From Mumia flava (GTDB taxonomy: Bacteria; Actinomycetota; Actinomycetes; Propionibacteriales; Nocardioidaceae): 64,000 nucleotides of DNA. The notes under the pieces were generated by a model. It did not search any database. It was not told the origin of the DNA and was given only the letters and a program-made list of their open reading frames with translations. Made by a program: the position numbers and the translations under genes. Of the stretch, positions 11,143 to 19,636 are shown piece after piece (positions within the stretch are counted from its first letter, which is position 1; every line of letters begins with the position of its first letter). The DNA is taken from contig NZ_PGEZ01000001.1 in the NCBI RefSeq assembly GCF_002797495.1, positions 558,001-622,000 on the forward strand. The letters are read 5' to 3'.

Positions 11143-12374
11143 AGCCCCTCGAGGACGTCCGCATCGTCGCCGTCGAGCAGTACGGCGCCGGCCCGTTCGG
11201 GAGCGTCCACCTCGCCGACCTCGGCGCCGAGGTGATCAAGATCGAGGACCCGCGGGTCGGCGGCGACGTCGGGCGGTACGTCCCGCCGTACGCGCAGGAC
11301 GAGGACTCGCTGTTCTTCGAGACCTTCAACCGCAACAAGCGCAGCCTCAGCCTCGACCTGTCGACCGAGGCCGGCCGATCGGTCTTCGAGGACCTGGTGC
11401 GGGTCTCCGACGTCGTCTACTCCAACCTCCGCGGCGACGTGCCCGCCAAGATGCGGATCACCTACGCCGACCTGGCGCACCTCAACCCCGCGATCGTGTG
11501 CTGCTCGCTGACCGGCTTCGGGATGACCGGGCCGCGCAGCACCGAGCCGGGCTACGACTACGTCCTCCAGGGGCTGGCGGGCTGGATGGACCTGACCGGG
11601 GAGCCCGACGGACCGCCCACGAAGTCCGGGCTCTCGCTGGTCGACTTCTCCGGCGGGTACGTCGCCGCGCTGTCGATGCTCGCGGCGCTGCACGCGGCCC
11701 GGCGTGACGGTGTCGGGACCGACTGTGACGTGAGCCTGTACGACACCGCGGTCTCGATGCTCACCTATCCGGCGACCTGGCACCTCAACGCCGGCTACGA
11801 GCCCGAGCGCACCCGGCACTCCGCGCACCCGTCGCTGGTCCCGTTCCAGGCGTTCGAGGCCTCCGACGGCTGGCTCGTGGTGGGGTGCGCGAAGGAGAAG
11901 TTCTGGGCGCGACTCGCCGTGGTCGTCGGGCACCCCGAGTGGGCCGAGCAGCCGTCGCCGTACGCCGACTTCTCCGGTCGCCAGGAGAACCGGGTCGAGC
12001 TGCTGGCCCAGCTCGAGGCGATCTTCGCCGAGCGCACCGTGGCCGAGTGGCTCGCGGTGCTCTACCCCGCCTCGATCCCGTGCGGGCCGGTCAACGACGT
12101 GCCGCAGGCGCTGCGCGAGGAGCACACCGCGGCCCGCGGGCTGGTGGTCGAGACCGAGCACCCGCGGTACGGGACGCTGCGTCAGGTCGCGTCGCCGGTC
12201 CGGGTGGGGTCGGAGCCCCCGACGTACCGCCGAGCGCCGCGCCGCAACGAGGACGCCGACCACGTGCTGGGCTCGATCGCCGGCTACGACGCGGAGCGGA
12301 TCGCCTCGCTCGCCGACGCGGGCGCGTTCGGCACGGAACCGGATCGCACGGCCCCGGAACGTACGGGGGCCTGA
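11139..12374 (+). CDS. Class III CoA transferase (CaiB/BaiF family)
   Basis: A 411-residue family III CoA transferase, which moves CoA from an acyl-CoA donor to a free acid. Visible signatures are the N-terminal LEDVRIVAVEQYGAGPFG, LADLGAEVIKIEDP, NRNKRSLSLDL and the active-site region KSGLSLVDFSGGYVAA, whose Asp forms the mixed anhydride. It is coupled to its neighbours by an ATGA overlap upstream. A second member at 58941-60149 sits under regulon site H. It probably activates or recycles a carboxylate intermediate. The substrate is not inferable. Confidence 0.88.
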   Translation: MKPLEDVRIVAVEQYGAGPFGSVHLADLGAEVIKIEDPRVGGDVGRYVPPYAQDEDSLFFETFNRNKRSLSLDLSTEAGRSVFEDLVRVSDVVYSNLRGDVPAKMRITYADLAHLNPAIVCCSLTGFGMTGPRSTEPGYDYVLQGLAGWMDLTGEPDGPPTKSGLSLVDFSGGYVAALSMLAALHAARRDGVGTDCDVSLYDTAVSMLTYPATWHLNAGYEPERTRHSAHPSLVPFQAFEASDGWLVVGCAKEKFWARLAVVVGHPEWAEQPSPYADFSGRQENRVELLAQLEAIFAERTVAEWLAVLYPASIPCGPVNDVPQALREEHTAARGLVVETEHPRYGTLRQVASPVRVGSEPPTYRRAPRRNEDADHVLGSIAGYDAERIASLADAGAFGTEPDRTAPERTGA

Positions 12375-12375
12375 G

Positions 12376-13773
12376 GTGATCGCCGAGCAGCTCGCCGCCT
12401 GGGTGGTCGAGGCCGCCGAGATCCCCGACGACGTCACCGCGACCACGCTCGCGCACGTCCTCGACGGGCTCGGGACCGCGGTCGGCGCGCGGCGGCTCGA
12501 CGCGTGCGGGCCGACGCTGACGGTGGCACGTGGCCTCGGCGGGCCGGCGGAGGCGACGCTGCTGGGCGAGGCGACCCGCGTCGGCGCCCCGGCGGCGGCC
12601 CTGGCGAGCGGCGTGATGGTGCACGCGCTCGACTTCGACGACACCCACGCGGGCGGCCTGGTGCACCCGACCGCGGTCGCGCTGCCCGCGGCGCTCGCGG
12701 TCGGCGAGCAGGTCGGTGCGACGGGTCGCGAGGTGCTCGACGCGGTGACGGTCGGGCTGGAGGTGGCGTGCCGGATCGGCGCGGCGGCGCCGCACGCCTT
12801 CCACCGGCGCGGGCTCCACGCCACGATGGTCGCCGGCGTGTTCGCCTCGGCGGCGGTCGCAGCCCGACTGTCCGGGCTCGATGCGACCACCACGACCGAT
12901 GCGCTCGGCATCGCCGGCAGCCAGGCCGGTGGTCTGCTCGCGTTCCTCGGGACCGGGGCCAGCACGAAGCAGCTGCACCCCGGGCTCGCGTCGCACGCCG
13001 GGATCCTCGCGGCCCGCCTGGCGGCGGCCGGCGCGAGCGGGCCGGCGACGGTGCTCGACGGGCCGCACGGCCTGTACGACGCGCTGGCCGACACGACCGC
13101 CCGCCCGTCGCAGGTGGTCGAGGGTCTCGGCGAGTGCTGGGAGGTCCGCTCGATCGGGTTCAAGCCGTGGCCGACCTGCCAGCTCGCGCACGCCACGATG
13201 GCCGCGGCGCAGGCAGGGCTGTTCGCCGCCGGCGTCGCGGGGTCGCGGGTCCGGGCGGTGCACGCGCGGGTGCACCCCGACTCGGCGTCCGTCGTGTGCG
13301 CCCCCGACCGCGACCTGGCGGCGCCCGCCAGCCCGTACGCGGCGAAGTTCTCGCTGCCGTGGAGCGTCGCGGCGCTGGTCCTCGACGGCCGGCTCGGCAC
13401 CGACACGTACTCCGAGACCGCGCTCGAGCGTGCCGACGCGCGCGCCCTGGCCGCGGCGGTGACGTGGGAGGTCGACGCCGCGGCGGTCGGGCACGCGGCC
13501 GACGCACCCGGCGACGTCCGCCTGCGCCTCGACGACGGCAGGACGCTGCACGGCCGCGTCGAGCGCAGCCCCGGGAGCGACGGCGCGCTGCCGGCGCGCG
13601 ACCTGCACGCCAAGCTGCGCGGCAACGCCGGCCCGCGGGCCGACGAGGTCGCCGCCGCCGTCGCCGCGCTCCCCCTGGCGCCCGACCTGCGAGGGCTGCT
13701 CCGTGCCGTCGCCCGTGCCGTCGAGGCGCCCGACGAGATCCCGACCCCCGACCGCCAGGAGGCCGACGCATGA
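12376..13773 (+). CDS. MmgE/PrpD family protein
   Basis: A 465-residue all-helical MmgE/PrpD protein. The family includes 2-methylcitrate dehydratase, cis-aconitate decarboxylase and uncharacterised dehydratases or isomerases of branched polycarboxylic acids. The motif HALDFDDTHAGGLVHP and the later IGFKPWPTCQLAH are typical. GTG 12376 is used, one base after the CoA-transferase stop. The context (CoA transferase, hydratases, CitE-like lyase nearby) fits dehydration or isomerisation of a substituted dicarboxylate. I would not assign propionate metabolism because prpB and prpC are not adjacent. Confidence 0.82.
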   Translation: MIAEQLAAWVVEAAEIPDDVTATTLAHVLDGLGTAVGARRLDACGPTLTVARGLGGPAEATLLGEATRVGAPAAALASGVMVHALDFDDTHAGGLVHPTAVALPAALAVGEQVGATGREVLDAVTVGLEVACRIGAAAPHAFHRRGLHATMVAGVFASAAVAARLSGLDATTTTDALGIAGSQAGGLLAFLGTGASTKQLHPGLASHAGILAARLAAAGASGPATVLDGPHGLYDALADTTARPSQVVEGLGECWEVRSIGFKPWPTCQLAHATMAAAQAGLFAAGVAGSRVRAVHARVHPDSASVVCAPDRDLAAPASPYAAKFSLPWSVAALVLDGRLGTDTYSETALERADARALAAAVTWEVDAAAVGHAADAPGDVRLRLDDGRTLHGRVERSPGSDGALPARDLHAKLRGNAGPRADEVAAAVAALPLAPDLRGLLRAVARAVEAPDEIPTPDRQEADA

Positions 13774-14993
13774 CCGTGACCGACATCCGCCCCGACGACT
13801 TCGGCTGGCTGCCCGCCGACGGGTTCACCTTCAGCCTGGGTCTGGCCGAGCGGGGGCACGCGTGGACCTCGGGGCACACCGCGGCGGCGATGGATGCCGC
13901 GATCGGCAAGATGACCGTGTCGGGCTCGATGGTCGAGCAGGCCGGCACCGCGTACCGCAAGGTGCTGACCATCATCGAGGCGGCAGGACTCGGCGCGCAC
14001 GAGGTCACGCACGTGACCGAGTACGTGACGATCGCGGGCCTGGCCGAGTACGACCAGGCCGCGGGCGTGCGCGACGAGGTGCTCGGCCTCCACGGCGGCG
14101 GTGACGCCGGTCCGACGATCAGCACCGTGGTCGTCGACCGGCTGGTCCGCTCGGCGGCTCTGCTCGAGGTCGAGATCCGGGCGTCGTCGGGCGCCGGCGT
14201 CGTGCTGGCCGCGAGCGAGCGGCGCCAGGCGGGCACCTGGATCGCGTCGCCGGTCACCGAAGGCCACGACGGCACCGTGCACCTGCCGACGTTGGTGCCG
14301 CTCGACGCGTCGGGCGAGGTCGTGGCTCCTGGCGACTTCACGGGCCAGTACCGCTACTGCCTCGAGCGCGCGGGGGCGCTGCTGGAGCAGGCCGGGCTCA
14401 GCCTGGACGCGGCGGTGACGACCTACGACTACTCGACCCCCGCCACCCGCGGTGAGTACCGCCGCACCCACCGGGTCCGCACGGAGCTCCTCGGCGGCGC
14501 CGGCGTCTACCCGGGTGCCGGCGGGATCCTGATGAGCCGGCTGCACCACCCCGACCAGCTGGTCGCGATCGACGTGACCGCGTCGCGGCACCCGCTGGAG
14601 CTGGTCAACCCCGGCTGGGAGCGCTACGACACGCTCACCTACGCACCGGGCGTCCGGGCGGGTCGCACGCTGTTCATGTCCGGCTTCGCGGCGCTCGACA
14701 TGGAGACGCAGGAGGCGCTGCACCCCGGCGACCTCGCCGCGCAGGCCGAGACCACGTACGGCGCGGTGCTGCAGCTGCTCGCGCACGCCGGGCTCGGGCC
14801 GCAGCACCTGACCAGCACGATCGAGTTCTGCGTCGAGCGGGCGCTGGGCGACTACAAGGTCGTCGCCGACGTCCGCGAGCGGCTGCTCGCGCCGCCGTGG
14901 CCGGCCTCGACCGGCGCGATCTGCGCCGACCTGCTGCGCCCCGAGTTCCTGCTCGAGGTCTTCCCGACCGCCCGCTACCCCGAGGGGGCCTGA
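13770..14993 (+). CDS. Triple RidA-domain fusion protein
   Basis: A 407-residue protein made of three RidA/YjgF-like modules in a row: about residues 18-142, 153-270 and 278-407. Each shows the fold's pattern of a strand pair, a long helix with a VTHVTEY-like segment, and a closing hydrophobic strand (for example ALLEVEIRAS and QLVAIDVTAS). RidA proteins normally work as homotrimers of one domain, so one chain here could form a whole trimer-like ring. The usual P-x-R active-site segment reads GPTISTVVV, YPGAGGILM and WPASTGAIC in the three modules, so the imine-hydrolysing Arg is missing in all. A binding or altered catalytic role is more likely than classic 2-iminobutanoate deamination. Confidence 0.75.
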   Translation: MTVTDIRPDDFGWLPADGFTFSLGLAERGHAWTSGHTAAAMDAAIGKMTVSGSMVEQAGTAYRKVLTIIEAAGLGAHEVTHVTEYVTIAGLAEYDQAAGVRDEVLGLHGGGDAGPTISTVVVDRLVRSAALLEVEIRASSGAGVVLAASERRQAGTWIASPVTEGHDGTVHLPTLVPLDASGEVVAPGDFTGQYRYCLERAGALLEQAGLSLDAAVTTYDYSTPATRGEYRRTHRVRTELLGGAGVYPGAGGILMSRLHHPDQLVAIDVTASRHPLELVNPGWERYDTLTYAPGVRAGRTLFMSGFAALDMETQEALHPGDLAAQAETTYGAVLQLLAHAGLGPQHLTSTIEFCVERALGDYKVVADVRERLLAPPWPASTGAICADLLRPEFLLEVFPTARYPEGA

Positions 14994-14994
14994 C

Positions 14995-15495
14995 GTGAGC
15001 CTGCTGACCGACGAGCTGCGCGCGATGATCGGCACGACCCGCACGTACACGGCCCCGGAGCCGCTCGGCGCGGCCGCCGGGCGCTACTTCGCGCTCGCCG
15101 TCGGCGATGCCAACCCGCTCTACACCGACGACGCGTTCGCCCGCGAGCACGGCCTCGCCGGGGTGACCGCGCCGCCGACCCTGATCTGCGAGACCAACCA
15201 GTACGCGGGCCTGCCCCCCGACGCGGAGGGGTACGCCGGCCACACCTGGGGTCTGGAGCTCCCCGGCACGCGTCAGGTCCGAGGCGGCAACCGCTACACG
15301 TTCGGGCGGCGGACCCGTCCTGACGACGTCGTCACGGCGACCTGGCGGATTACCGACGTGGCCGAGAAGTCCACCCGCTCCGGCGCGGACATGCTCGTGG
15401 TCTCGTCGACGGCCACCTACACGGCCTCGGGCGGCGACCTGCTCGCCGAGAACGCCGAGACGCTGATCTTCGTCGCGCTGGAGCCGAGCGCATGA
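14995..15495 (+). CDS. FAS1-like/MaoC N-terminal hot-dog subunit
   Basis: A 166-residue hot-dog protein that resembles the N-terminal half (HadA- or ChsH2-like) of two-subunit enoyl-CoA hydratases: FALAVGDANPLYTDDAFA, the AGVTAPPTLICE loop and GGNRYTFGRRTRPDDVV. In steroid and mycolate systems such proteins pair with a small MaoC partner, and that partner is encoded immediately downstream with a four-base overlap. It probably forms a heteromeric hydratase acting on a CoA-bound side chain. The GTG start lies one base after the RidA-fusion stop. Confidence 0.8.
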   Translation: MSLLTDELRAMIGTTRTYTAPEPLGAAAGRYFALAVGDANPLYTDDAFAREHGLAGVTAPPTLICETNQYAGLPPDAEGYAGHTWGLELPGTRQVRGGNRYTFGRRTRPDDVVTATWRITDVAEKSTRSGADMLVVSSTATYTASGGDLLAENAETLIFVALEPSA

Positions 15496-15929
15496 GCGGC
15501 CCCGAGGTCGGCACCCCGATGCCGCCGCTGGAGCGCACGATCACGCTGACCGACATGGTCGCGTACGCCGGGGCGACCTGGGACTGGCACCGGCTGCACT
15601 ACGACACCGCGTACACCGCGTCGAAGGGCCTGCCCGGTCCGATCGTCGACGGCCAGGTCTTCGGTGCCTACCTCGTGCAGGCGCTCCAGGACTGGCTCGG
15701 CCCGGACTGCTTCGTGCGCAGCCTCGAGATCGGGTACCGCGCGCTGGTCTTCGCCGGCGAGACGATCCGCTGCACGGGCGAGGTCACCGAGTCCGCACCC
15801 GATCGCGTCGCGCTCACCCTGCGCGTCGAGGTGGTCGGTGCGGGCGGGACGGCGGAGCGGACCGCCGTCGCGCCCGCGTCCGCCGTGGTGCTGCTGGGCT
15901 CGGCCGAGGGTCCCGGGGGCACGCCATGA
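15492..15929 (+). CDS. Small MaoC-like hydratase subunit
   Basis: A 145-residue hot-dog protein carrying the hydratase active-site pattern: YAGATWDWHRLHYD supplies an Asp/His pair, and GLPGPIVDGQVFGAYL supplies the following glycine-rich helix. The previous gene encodes the non-catalytic partner. The pair mirrors ChsH1/ChsH2-type hydratases of steroid side-chain degradation. Starts and stops overlap by four bases on both sides. The function is inferred as hydration of an alpha,beta-unsaturated acyl-CoA. Confidence 0.8.
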   Translation: MSGPEVGTPMPPLERTITLTDMVAYAGATWDWHRLHYDTAYTASKGLPGPIVDGQVFGAYLVQALQDWLGPDCFVRSLEIGYRALVFAGETIRCTGEVTESAPDRVALTLRVEVVGAGGTAERTAVAPASAVVLLGSAEGPGGTP

Positions 15930-17071
15930 GCGGCGTCGCGATCGTCGGTGCGGCCGAGTGCGACCTCGGCGTCACCGGCCGGTCGGTCCTCGGGCTCCAG
16001 ACCCAGGCGATCACCCGCGCCCTCGACGACGCGGGGCTCACCCTGGCCGACGTCGACGGCCTCGCGGCCACCGGGGTGTCGCGGTTCTCGGTGACGCAGC
16101 TCGCCGACTACCTCGGCGTGCAGCCCCGATGGGGCGACTCCACGTTCGCGGGTGGCTCGGCCTTCGAGATGTTCGTCGCCCGCGCGGCGCAGGCGATCGA
16201 GGCGGGCCAGGCCGAGGTCGTGGTGATCTCGTTCGCCTCCAACCAGCGCTCGGCCCGCTCGCGCAGCCTGGCCGGGGCGAGCGACCAGCACACGCTCGAG
16301 GCGCAGTTCGAGTCGCCGTACGACCCGCTCTACCCGCTGTCGTACTACGCGATGGCCGCACGCGCGTACCTCCACCGCGCGGGGCGTGACCGCGCCGCGC
16401 TGGCCGAGATCGCCGTCGCGGCGCGCGCGTGGGCCCTCCTCAACCCGGCGGCGTACCGCCACGAGGCCGGGCCGCTGACCATAGCCGACGTGCTCGACGC
16501 GCCGATGATCTCCAGCCCGCTCACCGCCGCGGACTGCTGCCTGGTCACCGACGGCGGCGGCGCCGTCGTCGTCACCTCCGCCGAGCGGGCCCGTGACCTG
16601 CCCAGGCCGCCCGTGCACGTCCTGGGCTACGGGGAGCGGACCACGAACACCTCGATGACCACGCGCCCGGTGATCACCGAGACCGGGGCGTCCGGCGCCG
16701 CCGCCGATGCCCTCGCGGCCGCCGACCTGGCGATCGCGGACATCGACGTGCTCGAGCTGTACGACTCGTTCACGATCACGGTCGCGCTGACCCTGGAGGA
16801 GCTCGGGCTCTGCGGCCGCGGCGAGGCGCTCGACCTGGTCGCGGACGGCGCGATCCGTCCCGGCGGCGCTCTGCCCCTCAACACCTCCGGCGGCGGGCTC
16901 TCGTACTGCCACCCGGGCCAGATGGGCATCCTCCTCCTCGTCGAGGCCGTCCGGCAGCTGCGCGGCGAGGCGGGCGCCCGCCAGGTCCCCGGCGCCCGGA
17001 CCGCCCTCGTGCACGGCACCGGCGGGATCCTCTCCACCCACGCCACGGTCGTGCTGGGAGCCGACCGATGA
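15926..17071 (+). CDS. Thiolase-superfamily retro-aldolase-like protein (Ltp2/SCPx type)
   Basis: A 381-residue SCPx/lipid-transfer type thiolase-fold protein. The position of the thiolase nucleophile reads FAGGSAFEMF with no Cys, while the later SYCHPGQMG and HGTGGILSTHA motifs of the group are kept. Loss of the Cys next to a DUF35 partner (encoded next) is the hallmark of Ltp2-like aldolases, which cleave a beta-hydroxyacyl-CoA to an aldehyde or ketone plus a short acyl-CoA. With the hydratase pair and acyl-CoA dehydrogenase in the same operon this makes a side-chain shortening module. Classic thiolysis is unlikely. Confidence 0.8.
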   Translation: MSGVAIVGAAECDLGVTGRSVLGLQTQAITRALDDAGLTLADVDGLAATGVSRFSVTQLADYLGVQPRWGDSTFAGGSAFEMFVARAAQAIEAGQAEVVVISFASNQRSARSRSLAGASDQHTLEAQFESPYDPLYPLSYYAMAARAYLHRAGRDRAALAEIAVAARAWALLNPAAYRHEAGPLTIADVLDAPMISSPLTAADCCLVTDGGGAVVVTSAERARDLPRPPVHVLGYGERTTNTSMTTRPVITETGASGAAADALAAADLAIADIDVLELYDSFTITVALTLEELGLCGRGEALDLVADGAIRPGGALPLNTSGGGLSYCHPGQMGILLLVEAVRQLRGEAGARQVPGARTALVHGTGGILSTHATVVLGADR

Positions 17072-17508
17072 CCGCATCCGTCGTACCGCCGCCGGACGAG
17101 ACCACGGCGCCGTGGTGGGACGCGACGCGCCGGGGTGTGCTGCTCGTCCAGACCTGCGACTGCGGCCACCGCCAGCACCCGCCGCGTGCGCTGTGCACCG
17201 GCTGCGGCCGCACCGACCGGCTCGGCTGGACCGAGTCCGACGGACGCGGCGTGGTCGACACGTTCACGGTCGTGCACCGCGCGCCCCGCGCCGACCTGGA
17301 CGTCCCGTACGTCGTGGCCCGCGTCCGGCTCGACGGCGGCGTCGTCCTGCTGACCCGGCTGGAGGGGCGCGACGACCCGGAGTCCTGGCGGATCGGGGAC
17401 CCGGTCGCGCTCGCGTGGGCCGACCTGCCCGACGGACGCGCGCTGCCGGTCGCCGTCCCCGCCCCCGCCCGAGAAGCAGGCCCGAGAGAAGGATCGCCAT
17501 GGACCTGA
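17068..17508 (+). CDS. DUF35 zinc-ribbon/OB-fold partner of the aldolase
   Basis: A 146-residue OB-fold protein with an N-terminal zinc ribbon (CDCGHRQHPPRALCTGC, about residues 30-46) and a short beta-barrel. DUF35 proteins bind thiolase-like or Ltp2-like enzymes and are needed for their activity. The gene follows the thiolase-like gene with a four-base overlap. Its 3' end overlaps the acyl-CoA dehydrogenase start by ten bases. Confidence 0.85.
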   Translation: MTASVVPPPDETTAPWWDATRRGVLLVQTCDCGHRQHPPRALCTGCGRTDRLGWTESDGRGVVDTFTVVHRAPRADLDVPYVVARVRLDGGVVLLTRLEGRDDPESWRIGDPVALAWADLPDGRALPVAVPAPAREAGPREGSPWT

Positions 17509-18656
17509 CCGCAGACCAGCAGGACTTCCGCGACCTCCTGCGCAGCTTCGTCGACCGCGAGATCGTGCCGGTCGCCCGGGAGTGGGAGCAGTCGGGGCGC
17601 TACCCGACCGAGATCGTCGCCGGGCTCGGCCGGATGGGGCTGTTCGGGATCACCGTGCCGGAGGAGTACGGCGGCCTGGACCTCGACCCGGTCTCGTTCG
17701 CGCTGGTCTTCGAGGAGATCGCCCGCGGCTGGATGGGGATCGCCGGCATCCTGGGCAGCCACTCGCTGGCGTGCCGGATGATCGCGACCCACGGCACCGA
17801 CGAGCAGAAGCAGCGCTATCTCCCCGACCTCGCGACCGGGCAGCGCCGGACGGGCATCGGCCTGACCGAGCCCGACGCGGGCACCGACCTCCAGGGCATC
17901 CGGACGACGGCGCGGCGCGACGGCGACCACTACGTGGTGTCCGGGACGAAGACGTGGATCACGAACGCCCGGCACGCGGACCCGCTGCCGGTTCTGGTGA
18001 AGACGGACCCGTCCGCGACGCCGGCGCACCGCGGGATGAGCGTGCTGCTGGTCGAGGCGGACACGCCCGGGTTCACCGTCACGCGGGACATCGCGAAGCT
18101 CGGCTACAAGGGCACCGAGTCCTGCGAGGTCGTCCTCGACGAGGCCACGGTCCCGGTCTCGGCGTTGCTGGGCGGTGTCGAGGGCCGCGGCATGCAGCAG
18201 GTGCTCTCGGCACTGGAGTGGGGCCGGGTCAACATCGCGTCCCGCTCGGTCGGGATCGCCCAGCGGGCGCTCGACGAGGCGCTGGCGTACGCACGCCAGC
18301 GGCAGGCGTTCGGGCGGCCGATCGCCGAGTTCCAGGCCGTGCAGCTCACGCTCGCCACGATCGGGACCCGGCTCCAGGCGGCGCGGCTGATGGCCTGGTG
18401 GGCCGCCGACGCGGTCCGACGCGGCCGGGCCGACGGCGAGACCGGGATGGCGAAGATCTTCTGCTCCGAGGTCGCGCTCGACGCGGCGATCGACGCGATG
18501 AAGGTGCACGGCGGCTACGGGTACTCGACCGAGTTCGAGGTCGAGCGGCTCTACCGCGACGCGATCCTGATGAGCATCGGCGAGGGCACGAACGACGTGC
18601 TGCGCACGGTGGTGGCGCGCTCGCTCGTCGACGGGACGACGGTGGTGGGGAGATGA
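17499..18656 (+). CDS. Acyl-CoA dehydrogenase
   Basis: A 385-residue FAD acyl-CoA dehydrogenase with the standard parts: ITVPEEYGG, the FAD/substrate loop GIGLTEPDAGTD, WITNARHADPL, RQAFGRPIAEFQ, and the C-terminal MKVHGGYGYSTEFEVERLYRD followed by IGEGTNDVLR. It would introduce the double bond that the downstream-acting hydratase pair uses. ATG 17499 overlaps the DUF35 gene by ten bases. It is the last gene of the operon; the opposite-strand lyase ends 11 bases beyond, leaving no room for a separate terminator. Confidence 0.9.
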   Translation: MDLTADQQDFRDLLRSFVDREIVPVAREWEQSGRYPTEIVAGLGRMGLFGITVPEEYGGLDLDPVSFALVFEEIARGWMGIAGILGSHSLACRMIATHGTDEQKQRYLPDLATGQRRTGIGLTEPDAGTDLQGIRTTARRDGDHYVVSGTKTWITNARHADPLPVLVKTDPSATPAHRGMSVLLVEADTPGFTVTRDIAKLGYKGTESCEVVLDEATVPVSALLGGVEGRGMQQVLSALEWGRVNIASRSVGIAQRALDEALAYARQRQAFGRPIAEFQAVQLTLATIGTRLQAARLMAWWAADAVRRGRADGETGMAKIFCSEVALDAAIDAMKVHGGYGYSTEFEVERLYRDAILMSIGEGTNDVLRTVVARSLVDGTTVVGR

Positions 18657-18667
18657 GCCCGCCCGGC

Positions 18668-19552
18668 TCAGCGCGCGAGCGCCACCAGGTTGCGGGCCCG
18701 GCGGACCACGGCCTCGTCGATCATCCGCCCGTCGGGTCCCACGATCACGCCCTGGCCGGCCTCGACCGCGCGGTCGAAGGTGGCGATCAGCGCGCGGGCC
18801 GCGGCGAGGCGCTGCTCGCTCGGGGTGAACACGTCGTTGACGACCGAGACCTGGGCGGGGTGGATGCACGCCCGGCCGACGTAGCCGCGCCGCGCCAGCG
18901 CTCGCGTGCTCGCCGCGAGCGCGTCGAGATCGCGGAAGTCCGTCGAGACCGGCGCGACGGGGGCGCTGATCCCCGCAGCAGCGCTCGTCACCACGATCTG
19001 GCTGCGGATCGGCGCCCAGTCGGCGTCGTCGGCGTCCTCGCCGAACCCCAGGTCCGCGGCCAGGTCGGCCTCCCCCACCTGCAGCCGCACGACCCTCGGA
19101 CCGGCCGCGATCGCGGGCGCCCGCAGCAGCGCGGCCGCGGACTCGAGCAGGGGCACGACCCCGATCGAGCCGCTCGGGAGGCCGCGGCGTTGCTCCGCAT
19201 CGGTGAGGACCGCGTCGAGCGCGTCGATCTCCTCACGGGTCTCGGTCTTGGCCAGCATCACGCCCGCGACGCGCGGAGCCGCGACGGCGGCCGCGTCGAC
19301 CAGACCCGGCTCGCCGGCGTTCAGCCGGACCCAGATCTCGACGTCCGGCGGACCGGCCGGCCGCCGGTCGACGTCGCTCCTTCCGTCCAGGCCCTCCAGC
19401 CAGGCGACGACGTCCGCACGCGCTCCGTCCTTCGCGGGGAAGGGGACGGCGTCCTCCAGGTCGACGATGACCGCGTCGGCACCGCGCTGCAGGACCTTGG
19501 CGAGCTTGTCGCCCGCCGTCGCCGGGACGTAGAGGTACGAACGAGCGACCAC
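18668..19552 (-). CDS. HpcH/HpaI aldolase family CoA-ester lyase (CitE-like)
   Basis: A 294-residue CitE-like TIM barrel: RSYLYVPATAGDKLAKV, DAVIVDLEDAVPF, EIWVRLNAGE and the metal-binding VPLLESAAAL plus RLQVGEADLAADLG. The family includes malyl-CoA, citramalyl-CoA and methylmalyl-CoA lyases, which cleave a hydroxyacyl-CoA to an alpha-keto acid (pyruvate or glyoxylate) and acyl-CoA. GTG 19552 is chosen because GGAGG lies seven bases upstream. A perfect palindrome lies just upstream at 19570-19584. The IclR gene is upstream on the same strand, so the lyase is the likely IclR target. Confidence 0.85.
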   Translation of the reverse strand: MVARSYLYVPATAGDKLAKVLQRGADAVIVDLEDAVPFPAKDGARADVVAWLEGLDGRSDVDRRPAGPPDVEIWVRLNAGEPGLVDAAAVAAPRVAGVMLAKTETREEIDALDAVLTDAEQRRGLPSGSIGVVPLLESAAALLRAPAIAAGPRVVRLQVGEADLAADLGFGEDADDADWAPIRSQIVVTSAAAGISAPVAPVSTDFRDLDALAASTRALARRGYVGRACIHPAQVSVVNDVFTPSEQRLAAARALIATFDRAVEAGQGVIVGPDGRMIDEAVVRRARNLVALAR

Positions 19553-19569
19553 GGCGCGACCTCCGAATA

Positions 19570-19584
19570 CGAAACGCTGTTTCG
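19570..19584. promoter_or_regulatory. Palindrome upstream of the CitE-like lyase (IclR operator candidate)
   Basis: CGAAAC-GCT-GTTTCG is a perfect 6-bp inverted repeat with a 3-bp spacer, 18 bases before the lyase start. IclR-type regulators bind short dyads of this general kind, and the adjacent gene encodes one. A shorter relative lies at 20488-20500. Confidence 0.55.
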
Positions 19585-19636
19585 CTTGACCGTAGACCGG
19601 CTGCCCGACCTCCGTCAACGCGGCGCGGTCGTCACG

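Noticed and set aside
12376-13773. prpD of the methylcitrate cycle
   Set aside because: No prpC (citrate synthase) is present and the only PEPM/ICL lyase is 34 kb away in another operon, so only the broad MmgE/PrpD family is claimed.
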